Source of the DNA: Anaerolineaceae bacterium
Lineage (GTDB): Bacteria; Chloroflexota; Anaerolineae; Anaerolineales; Anaerolineaceae
Assembly (NCBI GenBank): GCA_011620445.1
Contig: WOZB01000261.1
Span: 1-5,748, forward strand
Length of the DNA stretch: 5,748 nt
Direction of reading: 5' to 3'
The position numbers and the translations under genes were made by a program. The number at the start of each line of letters is the position of its first letter. Within the stretch, counting starts at the first letter, position 1. This document shows positions 1-5,517 of this stretch, in pieces. The notes below the pieces were generated by a model. It was not told the DNA's origin. It saw only the letters and a program-made list of their open reading frames with translations, and searched no databases.

Positions 1-266
1 ACTTGGGATGGTCCTTCCCCATTTCTTAGTTACCCCGTTTTATTGAGATGATACAGTTATCGCATATATCGGTTTCTTCACGTGACTCATCGTGGATTAA
101 TTGGGGGGTTTCTGAGCGGGATTAATAATATTTATCTATGATTTTACAGGCCAACAGGATGAATAATTTTCCAAATTTGACGCAAAAAACGTATAAAGGG
201 CTGTAGTGCTAAGTACTTTCCAAAATCTTTTTTCTTTTCTACATCCCCCTGATGGACAAGTGTTAA
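1..266. other. AT-rich non-coding stretch
   Basis: No convincing reading frame is visible on either strand; all frames are broken by frequent stops. The base composition is visibly AT-richer than the genes to the right. The only small patterns are an 8-bp palindrome TCACGTGA at 79-86 and a TTGACG at 177-182 with no good -10 at normal spacing. It may be ordinary intergenic DNA or the more decayed upstream part of the pseudogene that follows. No function is assigned. Confidence 0.5.
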
Positions 267-611
267 GAATCTTTATCCGCAAAATCCCATAATAAGGCTG
301 TTCAAAATTCAAAAGTAATCCCTCAGGACGATCCTGGTGAGAATATTGCTTACTTTAAGCGGGTACTTTTCTACAAGAGAACAAATACTGTTGAGGAGAC
401 CATGGCCTTCTTCAAAAATAAAGCTGAAGAAGTAATGAATCGGATTACCTGTGGTTACGGGTTTGGAAATTACTTGCGGCTCCAAGGGGATGAAGAAAGC
501 GCGAAAGCAGTTTGGAATTAAGTTCTGGCATTGGCAGGCGATAGCCGGGCTAAGTATGCCTTTCCCTGCCTTGCAGCTGAAGTAGAGATTGGGGGGGTCG
601 TAAGCAATTAG
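267..611 (+). pseudogene. Decayed C-terminal fragment of a TPR-type protein
   Basis: The + frame from 267 (just after a TAA at 264-266) to the TAG at 609-611 reads like real protein, interrupted by one in-frame TAA at 519-521. Readable blocks are ENIAYFKRVLFYKR (about 339-380), ITCGYGFGNYLRLQGDEESA (about 444-503), and after the stop VLALAGDSRAKYAFPCLAAE (522-581). From memory, this matches the last repeat of TPR proteins with the pattern YKG..., GYGxGNxxxxxG, AxxxxxxVLA, FxxxAAExEL, where the chain ends soon after. The frame has no start codon before ATG 402, so the N-terminal part is missing, and the tail after AAEVEI looks degenerate. The TAA replaces one residue between VWN and VLALAG, so a point mutation is enough to explain it. 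An antisense reading of 309-668 is open but not protein-like. A sequencing error at 519-521 is possible, but it would not restore the missing N-terminus. Confidence 0.5.
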
Positions 612-639
612 GCCTGCGAACGCTTGAATTAAACTAAGA

Positions 640-692
640 GACTTGGCAGTTTCGAACTCAAACATCAAGGGAGATCTGCCAAGTCCGTTTTT
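640..692 (+). terminator. Inverted repeat with T-run, putative terminator
   Basis: GACTTGGCAG (640-649) and CTGCCAAGTC (676-685) form a perfect 10-bp stem with a 26-nt loop, followed by CG and five Ts (688-692). In the + direction this fits an intrinsic terminator for the decayed gene ending at 611, although the loop is long. It also lies 28 bases past the DUF212 stop on the minus strand, where the stem is followed by a weaker T-rich stretch, so it may serve both converging units. A dispersed REP-like palindrome is an alternative. Confidence 0.5.
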
Positions 693-712
693 ATGTAATG
701 AAGACCGAATTA

Positions 713-1174
713 CTAATACACACCCATAATTTTACAAACCAGAAGAGCGATAAGCGTGCCAAAGATCGAGCCGACAGCCGTTTCAGCTGGGGAGTGGCCA
801 ATCACTTCGGCAAGTGCCTTCATTTCTGCCTGATCCCATTTTTCCATTTTCTTGAGCTGGTCCAAAATGATATTAATGCGCACCGCATGGAAACCAGATT
901 GGCGGCGAACACCAGCAGAGTCGTAGATCACAATTCCTGTCATGCACAGTGCCAATAAGAATATTGGCGAGCCCCAGCCGTTGGTTAAGCCTATGCTGGT
1001 GGTAACGGCGGTCATCATCGCACAATGTGAGGAGGGCATGTGGCCTGGATCAAAAAACAAACTCCAATCCCATTTTCTGGTATGAAGCGCGTCAAACGGA
1101 ATTTTGAGAATCTGGGCTAATAACCAGGCAGAAAAAGTAGCCACTGTGATCGGGTTGGAGATGAAATCTTTCAT
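713..1174 (-). CDS. DUF212 / divergent PAP2 family membrane protein (YuiD-like)
   Basis: This 153-residue protein matches the DUF212 ('divergent PAP2', B. subtilis YuiD) family over its whole length, and the family is usually about 140-160 residues. The visible hallmarks are GHMPSSH at 44-50 (compare the PSGH motif of PAP2 phosphatases), YDSAGVRRQSG at 84-94 with an R-x5-H spacing (R90, H96) resembling PAP2 motif 3, and GHSP at 126-129. Hydrophobic stretches near residues 9-27, 48-66, 69-87 and 130-150 point to a membrane protein. PAP2 enzymes remove phosphate from lipid (pyro)phosphates, but the substrate of this family is not settled, so phosphatase activity is only an inference. The ATG lies 9 nt after the xseB stop with a weak AAGAGGA about 13 nt upstream, suggesting translation coupled to xseB in the xseA-xseB-DUF212 operon. 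Confidence 0.88.
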   Translation of the reverse strand: MKDFISNPITVATFSAWLLAQILKIPFDALHTRKWDWSLFFDPGHMPSSHCAMMTAVTTSIGLTNGWGSPIFLLALCMTGIVIYDSAGVRRQSGFHAVRINIILDQLKKMEKWDQAEMKALAEVIGHSPAETAVGSIFGTLIALLVCKIMGVY

Positions 1175-1183
1175 AGAAGAAAC

Positions 1184-1402
1184 TTAGTCCTCTTCTGGCA
1201 ATAATTTGGTAGGGTTGAGCATTTCAACCCGCAACTGGGCTGCCTCCAGGATTTGCGCGCATTGATCGGCTAATTTTTGACCTTGCTCATAAAGCTTGAG
1301 AGCCTCTTCAAGCGGCAAATCAGATGCTTCCAAGCGGTTGATGATGCTTTGCAGTTCCTGGAATGATTTTTCGAAGTTTACGGTTTCCGTTTTGTCAGTC
1401 AT
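1184..1402 (-). CDS. xseB: Exodeoxyribonuclease VII small subunit
   Basis: This 72-residue protein is the small subunit of exonuclease VII, a cytoplasmic enzyme that degrades single-stranded DNA from both ends into short oligonucleotides. Several copies bind each XseA chain. The family signature is clear: FEKSFQELQSIINRLEAS (10-27), then LPLEEALKLYEQG (29-41), then a second long helix to about residue 61, making the usual helical hairpin. The acidic tail LLPEED is also typical, and the length is normal for XseB (about 70-85). Its ATG overlaps the end of xseA by 8 nt (ATGACTGA), so translation is probably coupled and the subunits are made together. It also has its own Shine-Dalgarno, GGGAG on the minus strand at 1409-1413, six bases before the ATG. 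Confidence 0.96.
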   Translation of the reverse strand: MTDKTETVNFEKSFQELQSIINRLEASDLPLEEALKLYEQGQKLADQCAQILEAAQLRVEMLNPTKLLPEED

Positions 1403-2636
1403 GAGTTACTCCCGGATCGATTGAATTGATAGTGGCGCCGAGGCTGCCATCCTGCAGTTGGACCAGTGTTTCCAGACCCAGCACAGCACTCTTAACAGTG
1501 CTCAGTACGCGCCCAGAGCTTTTGTCAGTGAGAATTGCATAACCGCGGGAAAGCACCGCGCGCGGATTGAGAGCCTGCAGTTGGGCTGCCACCGTGGATA
1601 ATTTGAGTTCTGCCGCATGAAGTGGGTAGTTTACCGCCAGGTCGAGCCGTTCACGCAGGTCATCTAGGCGTTGCAGGGCATTGGTGACGCGGTGGATGGG
1701 TGCGATACGCCTGAGTTCAGCCTGGGCTAGTTGCAGGGCTTGGGAGGAGGTCCTAATTCGATTGGTGATCAAGGTCTGCAGTTGTTCTCGGAAAGCAGTC
1801 AGGTTCAGGAGGAGGTCGTCGCGGCTAATGCTGCTGGCAAGTTCAGCAGCAGCGGTTGGGGTTGGAGCCCGCAAATCGGAAACAAAATCAACCAAGGTAA
1901 AATCCGTCTCGTGGCCGACACCGGTAATCACCGGGATGGGGCTGTTATAGACTGCCCGAGCAAGCGCCTCATCGTTGAAAGCCCAAAGGTCTTCAATGGA
2001 ACCACCGCCCCTGGCAAGGATAATCAAGTCAAGACTTTTGATCTTTGAAAGGGCGTTGAGGGCACGTATGATTTCTTTTGGAGCTTCGCTTCCTTGCACA
2101 GCGCTGGGAGCAATGCTTACCTTAAGGTCTGGGCGGCGGCGGGATAAGGTATCCCGGATGTCCTGCAGGGCTGCCCCGGTAGCAGAGGTAACCACACCGA
2201 TATGCATGGGATAGGCAGGGATGGGCCGCTTGTGGGCTGGATCGAAGAGACCCTCCGCTTCCAGTTTGTTTTTTAGGCGCATAAATTCTGCAAAGAGCTG
2301 CCCTTCGCCGGCCGGACGCAGCTCGTCAATGTATAACTGAACCTGCCCTCCAGCTGAATAAATACTCATGCTGCCGTGGGCTTCCACCAACTGCCCATCA
2401 CGAGGTTGGAAGTTTAGACGGACCGCGGCACTCTTCCACATCACGCAGCGCATTTGGGCATCTGCATCTTTAAGACTGAAATATAGATGGCCTGACTTGG
2501 GAGAAGAAAAGTTGGAAATTTCTCCCCGCACCCAAAGGTCCTGCAGAACCGGGTCGCTTTCCAGAACTTCACGCAGATAATTGTTGAGCGAAGTGATGCT
2601 GAAGATGGTAGGGGTAGGGAGGGAAAAATCCAACAT
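1395..2636 (-). CDS. xseA: Exodeoxyribonuclease VII large (catalytic) subunit
   Basis: This 413-residue protein is the nuclease subunit of exonuclease VII, which acts on single-stranded DNA in repair and recombination. An N-terminal OB fold spans about 12-105, with WVRGEISNF at 35-43 and SGHLYFSLKD at 48-57. The catalytic domain has VVTSATGAALQDI (148-160), RRRP (166-169), ARGGGSIEDLWAFN (208-221), GVGHETDFT (239-247) and DLRAPTPTAAAE (254-265). A helical stretch follows, with NPRAVLSRGYAI at 357-368 near the end. D159, R209, H242 and D245 have the same spacing as the residues reported as important in E. coli XseA (Asp155, Arg205, His238, Asp241, from memory). The usual Pro in VVTSPTGAA is Ala here. 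The chain is slightly shorter than in E. coli or Bacillus (about 450). The frame is open to an ATG at 2810, but the extra 58 residues match nothing known to me and would run through two promoters and into the divergent gene. Family proteins begin shortly before the OB fold, as this start does. Confidence 0.95.
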   Translation of the reverse strand: MLDFSLPTPTIFSITSLNNYLREVLESDPVLQDLWVRGEISNFSSPKSGHLYFSLKDADAQMRCVMWKSAAVRLNFQPRDGQLVEAHGSMSIYSAGGQVQLYIDELRPAGEGQLFAEFMRLKNKLEAEGLFDPAHKRPIPAYPMHIGVVTSATGAALQDIRDTLSRRRPDLKVSIAPSAVQGSEAPKEIIRALNALSKIKSLDLIILARGGGSIEDLWAFNDEALARAVYNSPIPVITGVGHETDFTLVDFVSDLRAPTPTAAAELASSISRDDLLLNLTAFREQLQTLITNRIRTSSQALQLAQAELRRIAPIHRVTNALQRLDDLRERLDLAVNYPLHAAELKLSTVAAQLQALNPRAVLSRGYAILTDKSSGRVLSTVKSAVLGLETLVQLQDGSLGATINSIDPGVTHD

Positions 2637-2638
2637 AG

Positions 2639-2674
2639 CAAAATAAGCATATTCTAAATAAGAGGCCTTGTCAA
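2639..2674 (-). promoter_or_regulatory. Sigma70-type promoter of xseA, near-leaderless
   Basis: On the minus strand, TTGACA (2669-2674, perfect -35) is followed by 17 nt and TATGCT (2646-2651, four of six -10 bases). The expected start of transcription is about 2639, only about 3 nt before the xseA ATG at 2636. No Shine-Dalgarno lies in the A/T-rich bases before the ATG, which agrees with a leaderless mRNA. Confidence 0.55.
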
Positions 2675-2709
2675 ACCTTTTTGTTAATTTTAATGCTGCA
2701 TGATTTAGG

Positions 2710-2732
2710 TATAATCTTATTGTTCTAGGAGG
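2710..2732 (+). promoter_or_regulatory. -10 box and ribosome binding site of the 2737 lipoprotein gene
   Basis: A perfect TATAAT lies at 2710-2715, with transcription expected to start near 2722. No good -35 is found 16-18 nt upstream; the area (2681-2694) is A/T-rich with only TTGTTA at 2681-2686, at a 23-nt distance. AGGAGG at 2727-2732 is a perfect Shine-Dalgarno, four bases before the ATG at 2737, and fixes that start. The promoter is back-to-back with that of xseA in a 100-bp gap. Confidence 0.6.
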
Positions 2733-2736
2733 CGAA

Positions 2737-3402
2737 ATGAAAAAGTTAGTGATAGCCCTTTTCCTGATGTTATTTGTTATTTCCGCCTGTATCCCCGCAA
2801 CAACCAGCACCGAAAATTATCCAGCAACGGTAATTGCGATGGAAGTTGAACTCCGCTTAATGAACGAAGCTATGAAAGCCACTGGCGAGGCAATCACAGC
2901 TGAACAGATGGTCCCAACCCAGGCTTTTCCTACACCAGCACCTTGCCCCACATGCGCTCCAGCCACCCTGGTGGTGACCGCAACCGCTGCGTCAATGCCG
3001 ACGGACACCCCCAGCCCTTCGCCGACAGGCAGCCCAACCGGCGGCATTTCAGGAGCGCTCAATTATCCATCTTCATTTATTCCTGCCCAACGAGTGGTCG
3101 CCTTTAATATTAATACCGGCTACTGGTATTGGCAGAATACCAGCAGTGGTACAGCCAGTTACAGTTTTGAAAAATTGCCCGTAGGGATCTATCATGTGGT
3201 CAGCTATCTGATCTCAGATCCAACAGCGATGGCTGGGGGCTATTCACAAGCAGTCCCTTGCGGCCTTTCGGTTGCCTGCACTGACCACAGCCTGATTGAT
3301 GTGGAAGTTAAAGCCGGGCAGGTGACCACGGGCGTAGATACTTTTGATTGGTATGTTGACCCGGCTGCTGCCGGATGGCCGGCTGACCCGACCCAGAATT
3401 AG
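2737..3402 (+). CDS. Secreted lipoprotein with Pro/Thr-rich linker and beta-rich C-terminal domain
   Basis: This is a 221-residue predicted lipoprotein of unknown function. The N-terminus MKKLVIALFLMLFVISAC is a type II signal peptide with lipobox ISAC, so Cys18 would be the lipid-bearing residue and the protein would sit on the outer face of the membrane. Residues 27-57 look helical and charged. Residues 60-103 are a low-complexity Thr/Pro/Ser/Ala linker containing PCPTC (Cys70, Cys73). Residues about 104-207 form the only likely folded domain: it starts GGISGALNYP, continues with VVAFNINTG and FEKLPVGIYHVVSYL, and contains GGYSQAVPCGL...C (Cys175, Cys181) before VKAGQVTTGVDTFDWY. The G-x-I-x-G opening and the 'LPxGxY.VV' strand resemble transthyretin-like/carboxypeptidase-regulatory domains, which are small beta sandwiches. 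Cys175 and Cys181 could form a disulfide. The gene stands alone between its own promoter and a hairpin terminator. The coding call is sure; the role is unknown. Confidence 0.88.
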   Translation: MKKLVIALFLMLFVISACIPATTSTENYPATVIAMEVELRLMNEAMKATGEAITAEQMVPTQAFPTPAPCPTCAPATLVVTATAASMPTDTPSPSPTGSPTGGISGALNYPSSFIPAQRVVAFNINTGYWYWQNTSSGTASYSFEKLPVGIYHVVSYLISDPTAMAGGYSQAVPCGLSVACTDHSLIDVEVKAGQVTTGVDTFDWYVDPAAAGWPADPTQN

Positions 3403-3440
3403 CTCTGAAAACAGGGCAAGCCATCAACATCTCATTCAGT

Positions 3441-3469
3441 ACAAACCGCCTGACAGCCGGGCGGTTTGT
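3441..3469 (+). terminator. Intrinsic terminator after the 2737 lipoprotein gene
   Basis: ACAAACCGCC (3441-3450) and GGCGGTTTGT (3460-3469) pair perfectly over 10 bp with a 9-nt loop. The hairpin lies 38 bases past the stop codon. The descending arm ends in TTTGT and is followed by TGTTGGG, a broken T-tract. It separates this gene from the protease gene downstream. Confidence 0.75.
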
Positions 3470-3578
3470 TGTTGGGTAGACTAGCTGAGTCCTCCAGAAC
3501 ACTACTCCTTTTTGCGATGAAAAAAGTGTATCCGCCTGAAGAATTTTTGAACTATGGTTTTGCAGCAGCCCTTGCGCT

Positions 3579-3640
3579 TTGAGATAAAACCTTTCTGAAG
3601 CCTTATAATAAGGGCATTCCTCACGAAGCGAAGAAGAGGG
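3579..3640 (+). promoter_or_regulatory. Promoter and ribosome binding site of the protease gene
   Basis: TTGAGA (3579-3584, five of six -35 bases) and TATAAT (3604-3609, perfect -10) are separated by 19 nt, longer than the ideal 17. The start of transcription would be near 3616. AGAGGG at 3635-3640 is a good Shine-Dalgarno, five bases before the ATG at 3646, and supports that start. The rest of the 3403-3645 gap holds only the preceding terminator and no convincing gene. Confidence 0.5.
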
Positions 3641-3645
3641 CAAAC

Positions 3646-5508
3646 ATGAAATTATCACTACCATTTAAGAAACTACTCCCCGTGCTGTGCGCGTTGTTGT
3701 TAGCAACCCTGGCTTGTTCTTCTGCATTACCGACACTTTCCGCCCAACCGACAGCCCTTCCCAAGGGGTGGATTCAGGTTAGTGCCAGCATGCCTACTTC
3801 CCCCATTCAGCTGGGAAAAAATTTTGATGTCACTGTGACGATCACTAATCCCAGCCAGTATAACGAGCGCATTACAGCGATTCAAATCCCGGCTTCTTTT
3901 ATCGGTCAGGCAAGTTATATAGGCTCAGACCCTAACCTTACGGCTACCCGCGATGCCAACGGCAACTTGGTAATGGCATTAAACGATGTGATGGCTCCTA
4001 ATGGCAGCGGCGAGGTTACTTTCCGATTTAACTCAATGAATCCGGGCACTATGAGCGGCATTGGGACGGTAACCACCGAAAGTGGCACGTATAATTTCAA
4101 TTTGAATGTCACCATTGCGGGTAACATGAACCCCAGCGGTTGGAACCCGGGCATCTCTCCGACGTCCAATCCGCCAGCATTAGGCAAAATCCCCTATCAG
4201 GCTGTTGTACAAATCAAAGCTATCATCCGTTCAAAGGGACAGGACCGCATTGGTTGGACGGGCTCAGGCACTATCATTTCGAAAGATGGCCTAATCCTCA
4301 CCAACGCCCATGTCGTCCTGGCACCCAGGTTGTACGATCTGCAATATCTGGTAATCTCCCTGACAGTCGCGCAGGATCAGCCCCCAAAAGATTCATATAT
4401 TGCCAGCATTGTTCAGGCTGACGCGAATCTGGATATCGCGCTCATCAAGCCCAGCTCAGATCTGGATGGCAACGCCATAAACTACAGCGCGCTGAACCTG
4501 CCATTTGTGCCTATTGGCAATTCAAATGCCCTTCAGCTTGGGGATACAATCACTGTGCTTGGTTACCCCGGCATCGGCGGTGATACGATCACGCTGACCA
4601 GGGGACAGGTGAGCGGTTTTACAGCTGAAGAACCTTATGGCAATCGTGCCTGGATCAAGACCAATGCCACAATTTCGGGCGGTAATTCTGGCGGCCTGGC
4701 AGTGAATGACAACGGCGAACTGATCGGGGTACCTTCACAGGTGGGCAGCGGGGATGTGAGACAGGATGCAATTGTTGATTGCCGTGCAATCGTGGATACA
4801 AACCGTGATGGCATTATCGATGACAACGATACCTGTGTTCCTACAGGCGGCTTCATCAATGCACTCCGCCCAATCCAGCTGGCCATGCCGCTAATCCAGA
4901 AAGCAATGGCCGGGCAAGTGGCTATTGAAGCTGGTAACACAGATGGAGAAGATTTCGTTAGCGGCGGGAAGGTGATCTTTAAGGATGATTTTTCAAGCAC
5001 AAACTCGGGTTGGCCTTCCAAACAATCTGATACAGGTTCCAAGGGTTATCAAAACGGATACTACAGGATATCCGTTTCAAAGCCGAATTATCTGCAGTGG
5101 AGTTCGTTGGATTACAACTACGATAACCTGATCATGAGCGTGGATGCAGACGTTTTGGAAGCAGCTGGCGATGCTGATTTTGGCTTCATTTGCGGCGCTC
5201 AAGACACCGAGCATTTTTGGGCACTGGAGATTTCAGAGGACGGTTATTATTCAATCTGGAGACAGAGTGGGGACGAGTATACCGCCCTGATTGATTGGAC
5301 TTATGCGGATCAGGTGGCCGCGGGCGGACCATTCCACTTGGACGGCTATTGCGGTACGAATGGCCTTGGCCTGGCAGTGAATGGCACACTTTTGGGTGAG
5401 ATTGTGGATCCAAGCTTCACGCCAGCTCCGCTGGGATTGATTGTGGGTACATATACCCAGCCATACGTTTCCATCGGGTTTGATAATTACGAAATAACGC
5501 AACCATAG
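3646..5508 (+). CDS. Trypsin-like serine protease lipoprotein, multidomain
   Basis: This 620-residue secreted protease begins with a lipoprotein signal peptide; Cys24 in ATLAC is the likely anchor, although Thr at -3 and Leu at -2 are not the textbook lipobox. Residues about 41-157 form a beta sandwich of the kind used for adhesion or spacing (CARDB/DUF11-like), followed by a Pro/Ser/Asn-rich linker to 180. Residues about 181-421 are a chymotrypsin-fold (S1, HtrA/trypsin_2-type) domain with a full triad: His222 in LTNAHVV, Asp263 in NLDIALIKP and Ser348 in SGGNSGG. Inside it, DTNRDGIIDDND (384-395) is a perfect EF-hand/dockerin-type calcium loop flanked by Cys379 and Cys397. Residues about 443-617 resemble a concanavalin A/laminin-G-like beta-jelly-roll, with Cys516 and Cys569 as a possible disulfide. 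No PDZ domain is present, unlike DegP/HtrA. The protein would act outside the membrane; its substrate is unknown. The next gene starts 9 nt after its stop, so the two are probably co-transcribed. Confidence 0.92.
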   Translation: MKLSLPFKKLLPVLCALLLATLACSSALPTLSAQPTALPKGWIQVSASMPTSPIQLGKNFDVTVTITNPSQYNERITAIQIPASFIGQASYIGSDPNLTATRDANGNLVMALNDVMAPNGSGEVTFRFNSMNPGTMSGIGTVTTESGTYNFNLNVTIAGNMNPSGWNPGISPTSNPPALGKIPYQAVVQIKAIIRSKGQDRIGWTGSGTIISKDGLILTNAHVVLAPRLYDLQYLVISLTVAQDQPPKDSYIASIVQADANLDIALIKPSSDLDGNAINYSALNLPFVPIGNSNALQLGDTITVLGYPGIGGDTITLTRGQVSGFTAEEPYGNRAWIKTNATISGGNSGGLAVNDNGELIGVPSQVGSGDVRQDAIVDCRAIVDTNRDGIIDDNDTCVPTGGFINALRPIQLAMPLIQKAMAGQVAIEAGNTDGEDFVSGGKVIFKDDFSSTNSGWPSKQSDTGSKGYQNGYYRISVSKPNYLQWSSLDYNYDNLIMSVDADVLEAAGDADFGFICGAQDTEHFWALEISEDGYYSIWRQSGDEYTALIDWTYADQVAAGGPFHLDGYCGTNGLGLAVNGTLLGEIVDPSFTPAPLGLIVGTYTQPYVSIGFDNYEITQP

Positions 5509-5512
5509 GAAG
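5507..5512 (+). promoter_or_regulatory. Ribosome binding site of the thioesterase gene
   Basis: AGGAAG overlaps the last two bases of the protease stop codon and lies five bases before the ATG at 5518. This placement fixes the start and suggests translational coupling to the protease gene. Confidence 0.6.
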
Positions 5513-5517
5513 AGCAA

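Noticed and set aside
177..207. TTGACG followed by TGTAGT as a promoter
   Set aside because: The spacer is 19 nt, the -10 match is weak, and no intact gene lies downstream.
309..668. 119-codon open frame on the minus strand
   Set aside because: Its translation is cysteine-rich and not protein-like, it overlaps the inverted repeat, and the opposite strand carries the recognisable TPR remnant over the same bases.
698..958. 86-codon open frame on the + strand
   Set aside because: It is antisense to the well-supported DUF212 gene, and its translation resembles no protein family.
2637..2810. 58-residue N-terminal extension of XseA (start at 2810)
   Set aside because: It would cross both divergent promoters and overlap the start of the lipoprotein gene at 2737. 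The residues match no known XseA feature, and the OB fold already begins soon after the 2636 start.
3517..3582. Small 21-codon frame MKKVYPPEEFLNYGFAAALAL on the + strand
   Set aside because: No Shine-Dalgarno precedes it, no promoter is seen before it, and frames of this length arise often by chance. Its end overlaps the -35 of the protease gene. It was left out as a gene but could be tested by conservation.
4635..5042. 135-codon open frame on the minus strand within the protease gene
   Set aside because: It is a shadow of the protease reading frame. The sense strand shows a full catalytic triad and domain structure, and the antisense product has no recognisable motif.
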